A DNA stretch of 64,000 nucleotides from Denitrobacterium detoxificans (GTDB taxonomy: Bacteria; Actinomycetota; Coriobacteriia; Coriobacteriales; Eggerthellaceae), in the NCBI RefSeq assembly GCF_015062615.1, contig NZ_SUUH01000001.1, positions 1-64,000 on the forward strand. The letters run 5' to 3'. The position numbers and the translations under genes are program-made. The notes under the pieces are model-generated. The model was given only the letters and a program-made list of their open reading frames with translations, was not told where the DNA came from and did no database searches. Below, one piece after another: positions 1 through 8,338 of the stretch (its first letter is position 1; each line of letters opens with the position of its first letter).

Positions 1-6
1 GAGGAA

Positions 7-44
7 GGGCCTGGCCCCTCGAATTGGGGGTCAGGCCCGGTTTT
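7..44. repeat. Intergenic hairpin at window edge
   Basis: Bases 7-18 and 27-38 form a 12-bp stem with one G-T wobble around an 8-base loop, followed on the plus strand by GGTTTT. It could be a rho-independent terminator for a plus-strand gene lying left of the window, or a copy of a palindromic intergenic repeat. Nothing else can be assigned here. Confidence 0.5.
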
Positions 45-70
45 GCCTCTTGACAATGTCCTGCTCATAT

Positions 71-93
71 TAAAAAGCCGCCCGAAGGCGGCT
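71..93 (-). terminator. Rho-independent terminator of tRNA-Leu
   Basis: A perfect 7-bp stem (AGCCGCC/GGCGGCT, tetraloop CGAA) is followed on the minus strand by a T-run. It lies 9 bases past the CCA end of tRNA-Leu and is read in the same direction. Confidence 0.85.
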
Positions 94-102
94 CGTAATT
101 CC

Positions 103-190
103 TGGTGTCGGAGGCGGGATTTGAACCCGCAAGCCCTAAAGTGGGCACTAGCACCTCAAGCTAGCGTGTCTGCCGTTCCACCACTCCGAC
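103..190 (-). tRNA. tRNA-Leu (anticodon GAG)
   Basis: The reverse strand folds into an 88-base class II tRNA. The 7-bp acceptor stem is GTCGGAG/CTCCGAC, discriminator A, and CCA is encoded at 103-105. The anticodon stem CTAGC/GCTAG encloses loop TTGAGGT (anticodon GAG), a long variable arm follows, and the T-loop is GGTTCAAATCC. The long variable arm and the anticodon agree on leucine. Confidence 0.95.
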
Positions 191-245
191 GTGAAAAGCA
201 ACGAGGGGTACTATAGCACAAGTTTCCGCGTTGCAAGCGAGAATT

Positions 246-497
246 TTAGGCAATTGTGCCCTGAGGATAAATAATCATCAAAAGGATGAGCGAAATCAGG
301 AACACCACGGCAAAAATGATGGTGATGCGGTCGAGATTCTTTTCGATGATGCTAGTGCCGGAGCTCGTGGAATACAGCGAGCTGGCAATGGCGTCGGAAA
401 TGCCCGTGCCCTTGCCGGAATGCAGCATGATGAAGACGATAAGACCAGCACCCGAAATGACCAGGGCGATGATGACCAGGATAAGCAACGGATTCAA
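246..497 (-). CDS. secG: SecG, preprotein translocase subunit
   Basis: SecG is the small accessory membrane subunit of the SecYEG protein-export channel. The 83-residue product has two hydrophobic segments (about 3-24 and 55-77) joined by the family signature LHSGKGTGISDAIASSLY and ends in the usual short YPQGT-like tail. I chose the TTG at 497, with an AAGAAAGAG ribosome site just upstream, because the mature family starts directly with NPLL; upstream in-frame codons extend the frame but give no homologous sequence. It lies downstream of gpmI with its own promoter, which is the usual position of secG after the glycolytic genes in Gram-positives. Confidence 0.9.
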   Translation of the reverse strand: MNPLLILVIIALVISGAGLIVFIMLHSGKGTGISDAIASSLYSTSSGTSIIEKNLDRITIIFAVVFLISLILLMIIYPQGTIA

Positions 498-558
498 AGC
501 GAACTCTTTCTTCTCTGTGACTACAGCACCGTATGTGCCGACAACTCGCAACTGCAAA

Positions 559-586
559 ATTATAGTCAATCTGAGCACGAGAGCAA
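559..586 (-). promoter_or_regulatory. Putative secG promoter
   Basis: On the minus strand a TTGCTC -35 box and a perfect TATAAT -10 box are separated by 16 bases. A start about 7 bases further on would leave a leader of roughly 55 bases before the TTG start of secG. It lies downstream of the gpmI terminator. Confidence 0.6.
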
Positions 587-649
587 CAGTTCTCATGCCA
601 ATTACGCACAGTATGCCCTTATGAAGGCATCGCAGACGCCGCAAAAGCA

Positions 650-674
650 GAACGCCCGCACGAAGCGGGCGTTC
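650..674 (-). terminator. Terminator after gpmI
   Basis: GAACGCCCGC and GCGGGCGTTC form a perfect 10-bp stem with a 5-base loop, followed on the minus strand by TGCTTTTGC. It lies 15 bases beyond the gpmI stop codon and separates the glycolytic genes from secG. Confidence 0.75.
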
Positions 675-688
675 CGAATGGGCGTAGA

Positions 689-2242
689 TTAGGCGAGCAG
701 GCTGGAAGCTGTCATCTCGGCGGGAACCTCCAAGCCAATCATCTGCAACAGCGTAGGAGCAAGATTGCAGAGGGCGCCGCACGTGCCTTCGGGCTGCGCA
801 AGCTGGTATCCCAGGCCCGCGTAGTCAGCCAGGAACAGGGGCACCGGGTTGGTGGTGTGAGCCGTATGGGGCTGGCCGTCCTCGGCGATCATCTTGTCGG
901 CATTGCCGTGATCGGCCGTAACGAGCGCCACGCCGCCCTTGCGCTCGATGGCGGCAAGAACCTGCCCCACACCAGCATCCACGGCCTCTACGGCCGCCGT
1001 AGCAGCGGGAATGGAGCCCGTATGCCCCACCATATCGCAGTTGGCGAAGTTCACGATGTACACGTCTGCCGTGTCGGCGTCGATGGCGTCAGCAAGCGTC
1101 TGGGCGACCGCAGGCTCGCTCATTTCGGGCTGAAGATCGTACGTGGCCACCTTGGGGCTGTCGATGATCTGCCTGCGCTCCCCTTCCTTCTGGGCTTCGA
1201 TGCCGCCATTCAGGAAGAACGTGACATGGGCGTACTTTTCCGTCTCGGCGATGTGATACTGCTTCAACCCCGCGCTGGAAAGCACATCGGCGAGAACGTT
1301 TTCGGGGAATTCCTTCGCAAACGCGATGTCGGCGGGAATCTCGGGGTCGTATTCGGTGAGGCACACGAAATACGGACGCGGGAACGATTCCGATTCGAAC
1401 GGCTCTGCATCCACGAAGGCATGCGTAATCTGACGCGCGCGATCGGGGCGGAAGTTGAAGAAGATGATGGCATCGTCGTCTTCAACGCCGCGCGTCGCAA
1501 ACGAACCCGGAACGACGAACTCGTCGGTTACCTGGGCATCGTAGCTTGCCTGCATGAACTCGGTGGGCGAAAGCTCGCTATGGGGCAGCGCATGCGCAAC
1601 CGCATCGAATGCCTTCTTCACGCGCTCCCAGCGATTATCGCGGTCCATCGCGTAATAGCGACCGGAAATGGACGCAATCGAAATCTGGCACGCATCGGTC
1701 GTGTATTCGGCGATGCGCTCTTCCAGCTCTTCGATGTAGCCAAGACCGCTAGCAGGCGGAACGTCACGTCCATCCATGAAGCAATGAACGAAGACACGCG
1801 GAACCTCATGCTGCGCTGCCATCTTCAGCAGCGCATAGAGATGCTCGTTGCTGGAATGCACGCCGCCATCGGAAACGAGGCCCATAACATGCAGTACGGA
1901 ACCAGCCGCCTTCACGCGTTCCATAGCGGCGCACAGCTTCTCGTTTTCGGCGATGCTACCGCTACGGCATGCGTTGTTGATACGCGTAAGCTCCTGATAG
2001 ACGATGCGGCCGGCGCCAATGTTCAGATGACCCACTTCGGAGTTGCCCATCTGGCCATCGGGAAGACCCACGTATTCGCCCGACGCCTGAATCTGAATGT
2101 TCGACGCCGTTTCGCGCAAATGGTCGAGATGGGGCGTATTCGCAAGCGAAATGGCATTGCCCGGACCAGGCTCGGCGATGCCGAAGCCATCCATGATGAT
2201 AAGCGCCGCAGGCAGATGGAGCTTGCTCTTATCCATAAACAT
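689..2242 (-). CDS. gpmI: Phosphoglycerate mutase, cofactor-independent
   Basis: This enzyme interconverts 3- and 2-phosphoglycerate in glycolysis using two Mn ions and a phosphoserine intermediate. The 517-residue length is normal for the family. The alkaline-phosphatase-type metal site begins with MDGFG near residue 17, the nucleophile serine is in MGNSEVGHLNIGAGR near residue 68, and the C-terminal metal motif VTADHGN is present. The first ATG is preceded by AGAAAGAAG at good spacing; a second ATG two codons later is possible. It follows tpiA after 15 bases, so it belongs to the gap-pgk-tpiA-gpmI transcript. Confidence 0.97.
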   Translation of the reverse strand: MFMDKSKLHLPAALIIMDGFGIAEPGPGNAISLANTPHLDHLRETASNIQIQASGEYVGLPDGQMGNSEVGHLNIGAGRIVYQELTRINNACRSGSIAENEKLCAAMERVKAAGSVLHVMGLVSDGGVHSSNEHLYALLKMAAQHEVPRVFVHCFMDGRDVPPASGLGYIEELEERIAEYTTDACQISIASISGRYYAMDRDNRWERVKKAFDAVAHALPHSELSPTEFMQASYDAQVTDEFVVPGSFATRGVEDDDAIIFFNFRPDRARQITHAFVDAEPFESESFPRPYFVCLTEYDPEIPADIAFAKEFPENVLADVLSSAGLKQYHIAETEKYAHVTFFLNGGIEAQKEGERRQIIDSPKVATYDLQPEMSEPAVAQTLADAIDADTADVYIVNFANCDMVGHTGSIPAATAAVEAVDAGVGQVLAAIERKGGVALVTADHGNADKMIAEDGQPHTAHTTNPVPLFLADYAGLGYQLAQPEGTCGALCNLAPTLLQMIGLEVPAEMTASSLLA

Positions 2243-2257
2243 GCTTCTTTCTCGCGC

Positions 2258-3025
2258 CTATTTCAGGCACGCTTCAACAAGTTCGGCAAAGGAATCGGCG
2301 GAAAGCGCTGCCCCACCGATAAGGCCGCCGTCGATATCGGACTGGGCCATGAGGCCTTCGACGTTGGCGGGCTTCATGGAGCCACCATAGAGCACGCGCA
2401 TACCACTGGCAACTTCCTCGCCAAAAAGATCCGAAAGGGCAGCCCTAATGGCCGAGCAGACCTCCTGCGCCTGTTCAGGCGTAGCCGTGCGACCCGTGCC
2501 AATGGCCCAGATGGGCTCGTAAGCGACGACGCACTTGGCAGCCTCTTCGGGTTCCAGGCCCGCAAAATCGGCGCGCAGTTCGTTGACGATGAATTCCAGG
2601 TACGTGCCCGCATCGCGCACGGCCAGAGATTCGCCTACGCAGACGATGGGGGTAATGCCATGGTTGACCAGCGCCATCACCTTACGGTTGACCATCTCGT
2701 CGGTCTCGCTGAAGTATTCGCGACGCTCGGAATGACCCACGATGCAGTGGTCGACGCCGATGTCTTCCAGCATGGGAATGGAGATTTCGCCCGTAAAGGC
2801 GCCACCTTCTTCCCAGTGGCAGTTCTGGGCACCCACGTGAATGTCGCGGCGATCGAACTCGAGTACCGTATGCACGGCTTTCAGATTGCAGGCGGGCGGA
2901 CAAAGCACCACGTCAACGGCATCCCACGCATCGTCGCAGCGATTGGAAATGCCCTGGGCGAGCACGACGGACTCGGCCCAGGTCTTATTCATCTTCCAGT
3001 TTCCAGCCATCATAGGCTTGCGCAT
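2258..3025 (-). CDS. tpiA: Triosephosphate isomerase
   Basis: It interconverts dihydroxyacetone phosphate and glyceraldehyde 3-phosphate in the cytoplasm. The 255-residue TIM barrel has the substrate lysine in NWKMN (Lys11), the electrophile histidine in HSERR (His98) and the catalytic base in AYEPIWAIGTG (Glu170), followed by the C-terminal phosphate-binding GGS and GGAAL loops. All catalytic residues are intact. It starts 2 bases after the pgk stop codon, so the two are translationally coupled in the glycolytic operon. Confidence 0.98.
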   Translation of the reverse strand: MRKPMMAGNWKMNKTWAESVVLAQGISNRCDDAWDAVDVVLCPPACNLKAVHTVLEFDRRDIHVGAQNCHWEEGGAFTGEISIPMLEDIGVDHCIVGHSERREYFSETDEMVNRKVMALVNHGITPIVCVGESLAVRDAGTYLEFIVNELRADFAGLEPEEAAKCVVAYEPIWAIGTGRTATPEQAQEVCSAIRAALSDLFGEEVASGMRVLYGGSMKPANVEGLMAQSDIDGGLIGGAALSADSFAELVEACLK

Positions 3026-3027
3026 GA

Positions 3028-4218
3028 TTAAGCCTCCTTAAGAGCCTCAACGCCAGGCAGGGGCAGACCCTGCACCAGCTCCATGGAAGCGCCACCGCCG
3101 GTGGAGATGAAGGTCATCTTGCTTCCAAGGTCAAATTTGTTAACGGCGGCAACGCTATCGCCACCACCGATGATGGTGTCGGCTTCCGCGTTTTCAGCGA
3201 CGGCCAGGGCAACGGCCTTCGTACCATGCTCGAAGGCAGCCATCTCGAACACACCCATGGGGCCATTCCAGAATACCGTGCTGCCCTGGGCGATGGCCTG
3301 GGCATACAGCTTCTCGGTCTCGGGGCCGATGTCGAGGCCCATCATGTCGCTGGGGATTTCGTCCACGGAAACGGTTGCGGTGTTCGCGTCTTCGGCGAAG
3401 CGATCGGCCACGACCACGTCGGTGGGAAGCAGCAGCTCGACGCCTGCTTCCTTCGCATGCTCGATCATGCCGGCAGCGCGCTCAACCCAATCCTCTTCCT
3501 TCAGGCTGGTGCCCACCTGCTTGCCCTGGGCCAGCAGGAACGTGAAGCACATGCCACCACCAATGATGATGGTGTCGGCCTTCTCGATGAGGGCATCGAT
3601 GACGCCAACCTTATCGGAGACCTTCGAGCCGCCAAGGATGGCGACGAAGGGGCGCTTCGGTTCGTCGAGCATCCCCGAAAGCGTGCTCACCTCGCGCAGC
3701 ATGAGATAGCCGGCATATGCGGGCAGCAGCGCGGCTACGCCAGCCGTAGAGGCATGAGCGCGGTGTGCGGTGCCGAAGGCATCGTTCACGTAGAGATCGC
3801 CCAGCTTGGCAAGCTCTTCGCAGAACGCGGGGTCATTCTTCTTCTCGCGCTTGTCGAAACGCAGGTTTTCCAGCACCACGACCTGGCCATCTTCCATGGC
3901 CTCGACGACCTCATGGGCATGGGGGCCCACGGTGTCGGCGGCAAAGGTAACGGGAGCGCTAATAAGCTGGGAAAGACGCTCGGCAGCAGGAGCGAGGGAG
4001 AACTTCTCCTCGAAGCCCGTGCCAGCGGGACGACCCAGGTGGCTCATCAGGATGACCTTGGCGCCCTTCCCCACCAAATACTCGATCGTGGGAAGCGCCG
4101 CGCGGATGCGCGTGTCGTCGGTTACGGTAGCGCCATCGAGCGGCACATTGAAATCGACGCGACAGAGAACTCGTTTACCGGCTACATCGGCTTGCTCAAG
4201 TGACTTCACTTCAGCCAT
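3028..4218 (-). CDS. pgk: Phosphoglycerate kinase
   Basis: It transfers phosphate from 1,3-bisphosphoglycerate to ADP, the first ATP-forming step of glycolysis. The 396-residue protein has the N-terminal RVDFNVPL motif, the MSHLGRP substrate loop, the hinge with LGGSKVSDK and the C-terminal nucleotide-binding GGGDSVAA. I chose the ATG at 4218, preceded by GAAAGGA, because upstream codons in the same frame are unlike any kinase and overlap the intercistronic hairpin. It lies between gap and tpiA. Confidence 0.98.
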   Translation of the reverse strand: MAEVKSLEQADVAGKRVLCRVDFNVPLDGATVTDDTRIRAALPTIEYLVGKGAKVILMSHLGRPAGTGFEEKFSLAPAAERLSQLISAPVTFAADTVGPHAHEVVEAMEDGQVVVLENLRFDKREKKNDPAFCEELAKLGDLYVNDAFGTAHRAHASTAGVAALLPAYAGYLMLREVSTLSGMLDEPKRPFVAILGGSKVSDKVGVIDALIEKADTIIIGGGMCFTFLLAQGKQVGTSLKEEDWVERAAGMIEHAKEAGVELLLPTDVVVADRFAEDANTATVSVDEIPSDMMGLDIGPETEKLYAQAIAQGSTVFWNGPMGVFEMAAFEHGTKAVALAVAENAEADTIIGGGDSVAAVNKFDLGSKMTFISTGGGASMELVQGLPLPGVEALKEA

Positions 4219-4231
4219 GCTTTTCCTTTCT

Positions 4232-4279
4232 ACACAAAACAAGGCCGGAACCGCAGCGCCAAGCGTGCATGTTCCGGCC
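4232..4279 (-). terminator. Hairpin between gap and pgk
   Basis: GGCCGGAAC (4271-4279, read on minus) pairs perfectly with GTTCCGGCC (4243-4251) across a 19-base loop and is followed on the minus strand by TTGTTTTGTG. It sits in the 77-base gap between the gap stop and the pgk start. It may act as a partial terminator, or an mRNA-stability element adjusting the high gap level relative to pgk. Confidence 0.6.
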
Positions 4280-4295
4280 GTAATGACATAAGACC

Positions 4296-5297
4296 TTAGA
4301 GCAGAATCTTCGCCAGGTCCTTCACGCGGTTGGAATAACCCCACTCGTTGTCGTACCAGCTGACGCACTTAACGAGGTTGTTTTCCCCGCCCATGACCAT
4401 GGTAAGGCCGGCGTCGAAGATAGAAGAGTGGCTGTTGTGGACGATGTCGATGGAAACCAGCGGATCCTCGCTGTATTCCAGGATGCCCTTCAGCGGGCCT
4501 TCGGCAGCGGCCTTCATGGCAGCGTTGATTTCTTCCTTCGTAACGGACTTCTCGAGTTCGACGGTAAGGTCGACCATGGAGCCGTCGGGAATGGGCACAC
4601 GCGTTGCGAAGCCGTCGAGCTTGCCCTTCAGTTCGGGGAGAACCAGGGAAACGGCGCGAGCGGCACCCGTGGTGGTGGGGATGATCGACATGGCCGCGGC
4701 ACGAGCACGACGCAGGTCCTTATGAGGAAGGTCCAGGATCTTCTGGTCGTTCGTGTATGCGTGGATGGTATTCATGTAGCCACGCTTGATGCCGAAGTTG
4801 TCGAGCAGCACCTTTGCGAACGGAGCGAGGCAGTTCGTGGTGCAGGAAGCGTTGCTCACGATGTTGTGAACGGCCGGATCGTACAAGTGGTCGTTCACGC
4901 CCATGACGATGGTGATGTCCTCGTTCTTGCCAGGAGCGGTGATGATGACCTTCTTGGCGCCAGCGTCGATGTGCTTCTGGGCACCTTCGCGGTCGCGGAA
5001 CACGCCCGTTGACTCAACGACGATGTCGATGTCGAGCTCGCCCCAGGGCAGATTGGATGGATTGCGGTCGGAGAAAACCTTCACGTTCTGGCCGTCTGCC
5101 ACGAAACCGTCTTCCGTAACCTCGACCGATTCGAAATCGCGACCATGAATGGAATCGTACTTCAGAAGGTGGGTCATGGCCTCAACAGAGCCGGGATCGT
5201 TAACTGCGACCACTTCCAAAGCAGGGTCTTTTGCCATCGCACGGAAGACCAGGCGTCCAATGCGGCCGAACCCGTTGATCGCTACCCTCGTTGCCAT
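4296..5297 (-). CDS. gap: Glyceraldehyde-3-phosphate dehydrogenase, type I
   Basis: It oxidises glyceraldehyde 3-phosphate with NAD and phosphate. The 333-residue protein starts with the Rossmann motif INGFGRIGR (residues 7-15), has Asp34 at the end of the second strand as in NAD-specific forms, and carries the catalytic cysteine in SNASCTTNC (Cys152) with its partner histidine further on. An AAGGAG ribosome site lies 6-7 bases before the ATG. It is the first gene of the gap-pgk-tpiA-gpmI operon and has a TATAGT box 60 bases upstream. Confidence 0.98.
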   Translation of the reverse strand: MATRVAINGFGRIGRLVFRAMAKDPALEVVAVNDPGSVEAMTHLLKYDSIHGRDFESVEVTEDGFVADGQNVKVFSDRNPSNLPWGELDIDIVVESTGVFRDREGAQKHIDAGAKKVIITAPGKNEDITIVMGVNDHLYDPAVHNIVSNASCTTNCLAPFAKVLLDNFGIKRGYMNTIHAYTNDQKILDLPHKDLRRARAAAMSIIPTTTGAARAVSLVLPELKGKLDGFATRVPIPDGSMVDLTVELEKSVTKEEINAAMKAAAEGPLKGILEYSEDPLVSIDIVHNSHSSIFDAGLTMVMGGENNLVKCVSWYDNEWGYSNRVKDLAKILL

Positions 5298-5356
5298 TAG
5301 GCACTCCTTATCTCTCGATACTATTCAGGCACAACCCGCAGGTCGCACCGTGGGAT

Positions 5357-5362
5357 ACTATA
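5357..5362 (-). promoter_or_regulatory. Putative -10 box of the gap operon
   Basis: TATAGT lies on the minus strand within the 71-base gap between whiA and gap, about 60 bases before the gap ATG. No convincing -35 box is present at 16-18 bases, so this is a tentative call. Confidence 0.35.
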
Positions 5363-5368
5363 ACGCAT

Positions 5369-6298
5369 TTACCGCTCAACCTGCGCGGCAAGCTGCTCGA
5401 TTCGACGAACGCGATGGTATACGGCCGATTTGGACAAGGGCGGGTCGGCGTATTCCCCGAGTTCCTTCAATGTGGCATCGGGGTGCGACACGCGAAGTTT
5501 GATGAATTCTTGAAGAGCCGGTGGAAGGCTCTCCAGGCCATAGCGGTCGATCACCGCGTGAATGGCCATGATCTGCTCCATGCTGGCTTCGGTGGCCTTC
5601 TGCTGGTTGGCCAGCTCGGCGTTGACCCTGCGGTTCACGTCGTTGCGCACGCTCTTGATCACGCGAACGTTTTCCATGGCAAGCGCGCTCTGGTGCGCGC
5701 CAACTACGGCTAGAAAGGCCGAAATGGCCGACCCGCTCTTCATGTAGACGATGTAATTGCTGCGACGCTGCATGATCTTCGCCGAAATGTCGCGTTCGGC
5801 CATGAGCTCTACGAGCCCGTTTGCCAGCTCTTCGGATTCAACCGACATCTCGAAATGAAAATCGCCCTTCGGGTTGGCAATGAACCCGCTGCCCAGGAAG
5901 GCCCCGCGTAGGTACGCGGCGGCGCAGCAGCGCTTCTCGACAAGCTTCGGATACACGCCACGGTCGAAGCCGCCCGACGTGAGCACGCCCATGTCCTTCA
6001 TGGCCTCGGGCAGCCCCTTCTGCATGGGCACCTCGATCAGGTAGTTAGGCGTCTTATGCAGCACGCTGCGACGAACGGTCCAATCGGTCTTCAGACCGTA
6101 CTGCTCGTGCAAGAGCTTTACGAGCAGGCGCGCAACGGACGGCGAATCAGTGTCGACTTCAATGCGGAAACGCCCAGAACCAGCCAGGAAGAGCGAGCCT
6201 TCCATGCGAATGAGAGCGGCAAGCGTAGCGCGCTCGCAATGCGAGCATACGGGTGGAACGCGCGAAAGCTCTTCCTTTACATCTGCGGTGAACGACAA
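5369..6298 (-). CDS. whiA: DNA-binding protein WhiA
   Basis: WhiA is a conserved Gram-positive nucleoid-associated regulator; in Streptomyces it activates sporulation septation genes with WhiB, and in Bacillus it affects cell division. The 309-residue protein has the N-terminal LAGLIDADG-like fold (about residues 1-200, including LRGAFLGSGFI) and a C-terminal helix-turn-helix (about 220-305, with LKELGEYADPPLSKSAVYHR). It overlaps the end of yvcK by 22 bases, and the order rapZ-yvcK-whiA is conserved through Actinobacteria and Firmicutes. Confidence 0.96.
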   Translation of the reverse strand: MSFTADVKEELSRVPPVCSHCERATLAALIRMEGSLFLAGSGRFRIEVDTDSPSVARLLVKLLHEQYGLKTDWTVRRSVLHKTPNYLIEVPMQKGLPEAMKDMGVLTSGGFDRGVYPKLVEKRCCAAAYLRGAFLGSGFIANPKGDFHFEMSVESEELANGLVELMAERDISAKIMQRRSNYIVYMKSGSAISAFLAVVGAHQSALAMENVRVIKSVRNDVNRRVNAELANQQKATEASMEQIMAIHAVIDRYGLESLPPALQEFIKLRVSHPDATLKELGEYADPPLSKSAVYHRVRRIEQLAAQVER

Positions 6299-7383
6299 AG
6301 CTTGAGCACCCCCGTAAGAGCATCGCGCAGGGCAATGGGATTGTGGATGGTTGGATGAGCTGGGTCTACGAAGTCGCGCGCAATGACGACCGGACCGCTT
6401 TCCTGGATGCGATACGCGGCATCGTAGGTAATGGGAACCGGGCGAACGCGACTTGCGCCATCGAAATCGTTCTGCAGCGGTTCTTCGCGCGTGACCTGGT
6501 TAAAGCTACCCGGTTCGTGACCGCCAGGGCGCAATTGCACGGGCGTGTGCACAAGCACGTAATCGAGCAAGCCCGCCATGCCATGGTCCTGCAGGGCACG
6601 TACGTGCTCTTCCGCGGAAAAACCCCAGGTCTCACCCTGGAAATCGGCAACGCTGCAGACGAAGACCGTCTTCGCGCGCGAACTGCGAATCGCTTCCAGC
6701 ACGCCTGGGATGAGCAAGTTCGGGATGATTGACGTAAAAAGCGAGCCAGGTCCCAGCACGATGAGGTCGGCCTCGCAGATGGCCTTGATGGCAGCCGGAT
6801 ACGGCGTGCCGGTATAGGGCGCCTTCAGCCACACGCTTTCGATGGCAGTGCGCGAATGCGAAATGTTGGCCTGGCCTTCGATGATGCGACCATCGAGCGT
6901 ACGGCCGCAAAGCGTCACCTTGTCGAGCGTGGAGGGATACACGTGCCCCTTCGCATGCAGCAGGTCTTCGCAAATGCGAATGGCCTCGGGAAAAGACCCC
7001 GTTGCATCTTCGAGTGCAGTAATGAGCAGATTGCCCAGCGCATGATTGTTCGCCAGCTCGAAACGGTACTTGAACGCACGGGTCAGCGGATCATGCGGAT
7101 CGTCGGCAAAGGCAACGAGGCACTTGCGGATGTCACCAGGAGGGGTGACGTTGGCAAGCTCGCGCAAGGCACCGGTGGAACCACCATCATCGGCCATGGC
7201 GACCACGGCGGACGTACGCACGCCCATGGACACCAGGGTACGAATGGAAACCGGTGCGCCCGTTCCACCGCCAATAACCACGGCATGAGCAGGCTGCGCA
7301 TTGCCGACTACGGGCTCGATGCCGCGAATCTTGTCAAACGAGCCCGTTGCGGAGGGGTCTTGCCTGAATGCGGAATTCGCCAT
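6277..7383 (-). CDS. yvcK: YvcK/CofD-like gluconeogenesis factor
   Basis: YvcK-family proteins (also CuvA) are UDP-sugar-binding relatives of 2-phospho-L-lactate transferase needed for cell-wall precursor supply on gluconeogenic carbon. The 368-residue protein has the N-terminal VIGGGTGAPV loop, the MADDGGSTG motif and the LGPGSLFTSIIPNLL motif typical of the family. I chose the ATG at 7383, which overlaps the rapZ stop codon as TAATG, over upstream in-frame codons that lie inside rapZ. It overlaps whiA at its 3' end. Confidence 0.95.
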   Translation of the reverse strand: MANSAFRQDPSATGSFDKIRGIEPVVGNAQPAHAVVIGGGTGAPVSIRTLVSMGVRTSAVVAMADDGGSTGALRELANVTPPGDIRKCLVAFADDPHDPLTRAFKYRFELANNHALGNLLITALEDATGSFPEAIRICEDLLHAKGHVYPSTLDKVTLCGRTLDGRIIEGQANISHSRTAIESVWLKAPYTGTPYPAAIKAICEADLIVLGPGSLFTSIIPNLLIPGVLEAIRSSRAKTVFVCSVADFQGETWGFSAEEHVRALQDHGMAGLLDYVLVHTPVQLRPGGHEPGSFNQVTREEPLQNDFDGASRVRPVPITYDAAYRIQESGPVVIARDFVDPAHPTIHNPIALRDALTGVLKLCRSPQM

Positions 7384-8333
7384 TACTCCCCCTCCCCACT
7401 CTTCTTCGCTTCGCCCGTATCGGCGCGCGAGAGGTCTCGATGCGAAACGTGCACTTGGTAACCGCATTTCCGCAGGTATTCACCCGTGGCAACCGCGATG
7501 GCAACGCTACGGTGCTGTCCACCCGTGCAGCCAACGCCAATGGCCAGCTGCTGCTTGCCTTCGGCAACATAGCCAGGCATGACGCAATCGAGCAGCGCCG
7601 TCCAGCGAACCATGAACTCCTTGGTTTCGGAACGCTCCATGACGAAGGTGCGAACCTTGTCATCGAGCCCGGTAAGATGGCGCATTTCGGGGTCGTAGTA
7701 CGGGTTGGGCAGGAAGCGCACGTCGATGAGAATATCGGCGTCTGCCGCGGAGCCATGTTTGAACCCAAACGAATACACTACGACGCTCATACCCTGACGA
7801 GGGGTTTCGTGCGCGAAAAGCGAGCGAATGCGCTCGCGCAGCACGATGGGCCTCATGTTGGAGGTATCGATGATGGCATCGGCGGTTGCGCGCAGCTCTT
7901 GCGTGAGCTCGCGTTCCATGGCGATCCCCTGGGAAATGGTCGTCTTGTTGTCGACGCACATGGGGTGACGACGACGCGACGCCTTGTACCGCGCGAGAAT
8001 GGCCTCGTCAGAAGCGTCGAGGAAGATGATGGAGTAGTCGACGCCCGCTTCGCTTAGGCGCGCGAGTTCGCGCGTGAGCTCGCGAAAATAGTTCCTATTT
8101 CGAGCGTCGCAGACCACGGCAAGCTTTCCCGATGCCCCGTCCTGGCTGGGAATGCTATCGGACGAGACGAGCGACATGAGAAGCGCCGGCGGAAGATTGT
8201 CGATGCAGAAATAGTTCATGTCCTCGAACGTATGCATCGCCTCCGTGCGCCCTGCACCGCTCATGCCGGTAATGACAACCAGGTCGGGCGTAGGATGCGG
8301 CATTGGAGCGTTTTGCGCATCATTGCTTGCCAT
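7383..8333 (-). CDS. rapZ: RapZ nucleotide-binding protein
   Basis: RapZ (YvcJ) is a nucleotide-binding protein that in E. coli guides RNase E to the GlmZ sRNA; its Gram-positive role is less clear. The 316-residue protein has the P-loop GMSGAGRTEA near residues 23-32, with arginine in place of the usual lysine as in many actinobacterial members, then DNLPP, and the C-terminal domain with GCTGGQHRSVAI. The low-complexity Ser/Glu/Lys tail is variable. It is the first gene of the rapZ-yvcK-whiA set and starts 5 bases after the uvrC stop. Confidence 0.95.
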   Translation of the reverse strand: MASNDAQNAPMPHPTPDLVVITGMSGAGRTEAMHTFEDMNYFCIDNLPPALLMSLVSSDSIPSQDGASGKLAVVCDARNRNYFRELTRELARLSEAGVDYSIIFLDASDEAILARYKASRRRHPMCVDNKTTISQGIAMERELTQELRATADAIIDTSNMRPIVLRERIRSLFAHETPRQGMSVVVYSFGFKHGSAADADILIDVRFLPNPYYDPEMRHLTGLDDKVRTFVMERSETKEFMVRWTALLDCVMPGYVAEGKQQLAIGVGCTGGQHRSVAIAVATGEYLRKCGYQVHVSHRDLSRADTGEAKKSGEGE

Positions 8334-8338
8334 ATACG

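Noticed and set aside
857..3031. A 724-codon open frame on the plus strand opposite gpmI and tpiA
   Set aside because: It is antisense to two enzymes with complete catalytic motifs, has no ribosome site and no recognisable domain. GC-rich codon use makes long antisense frames common here.
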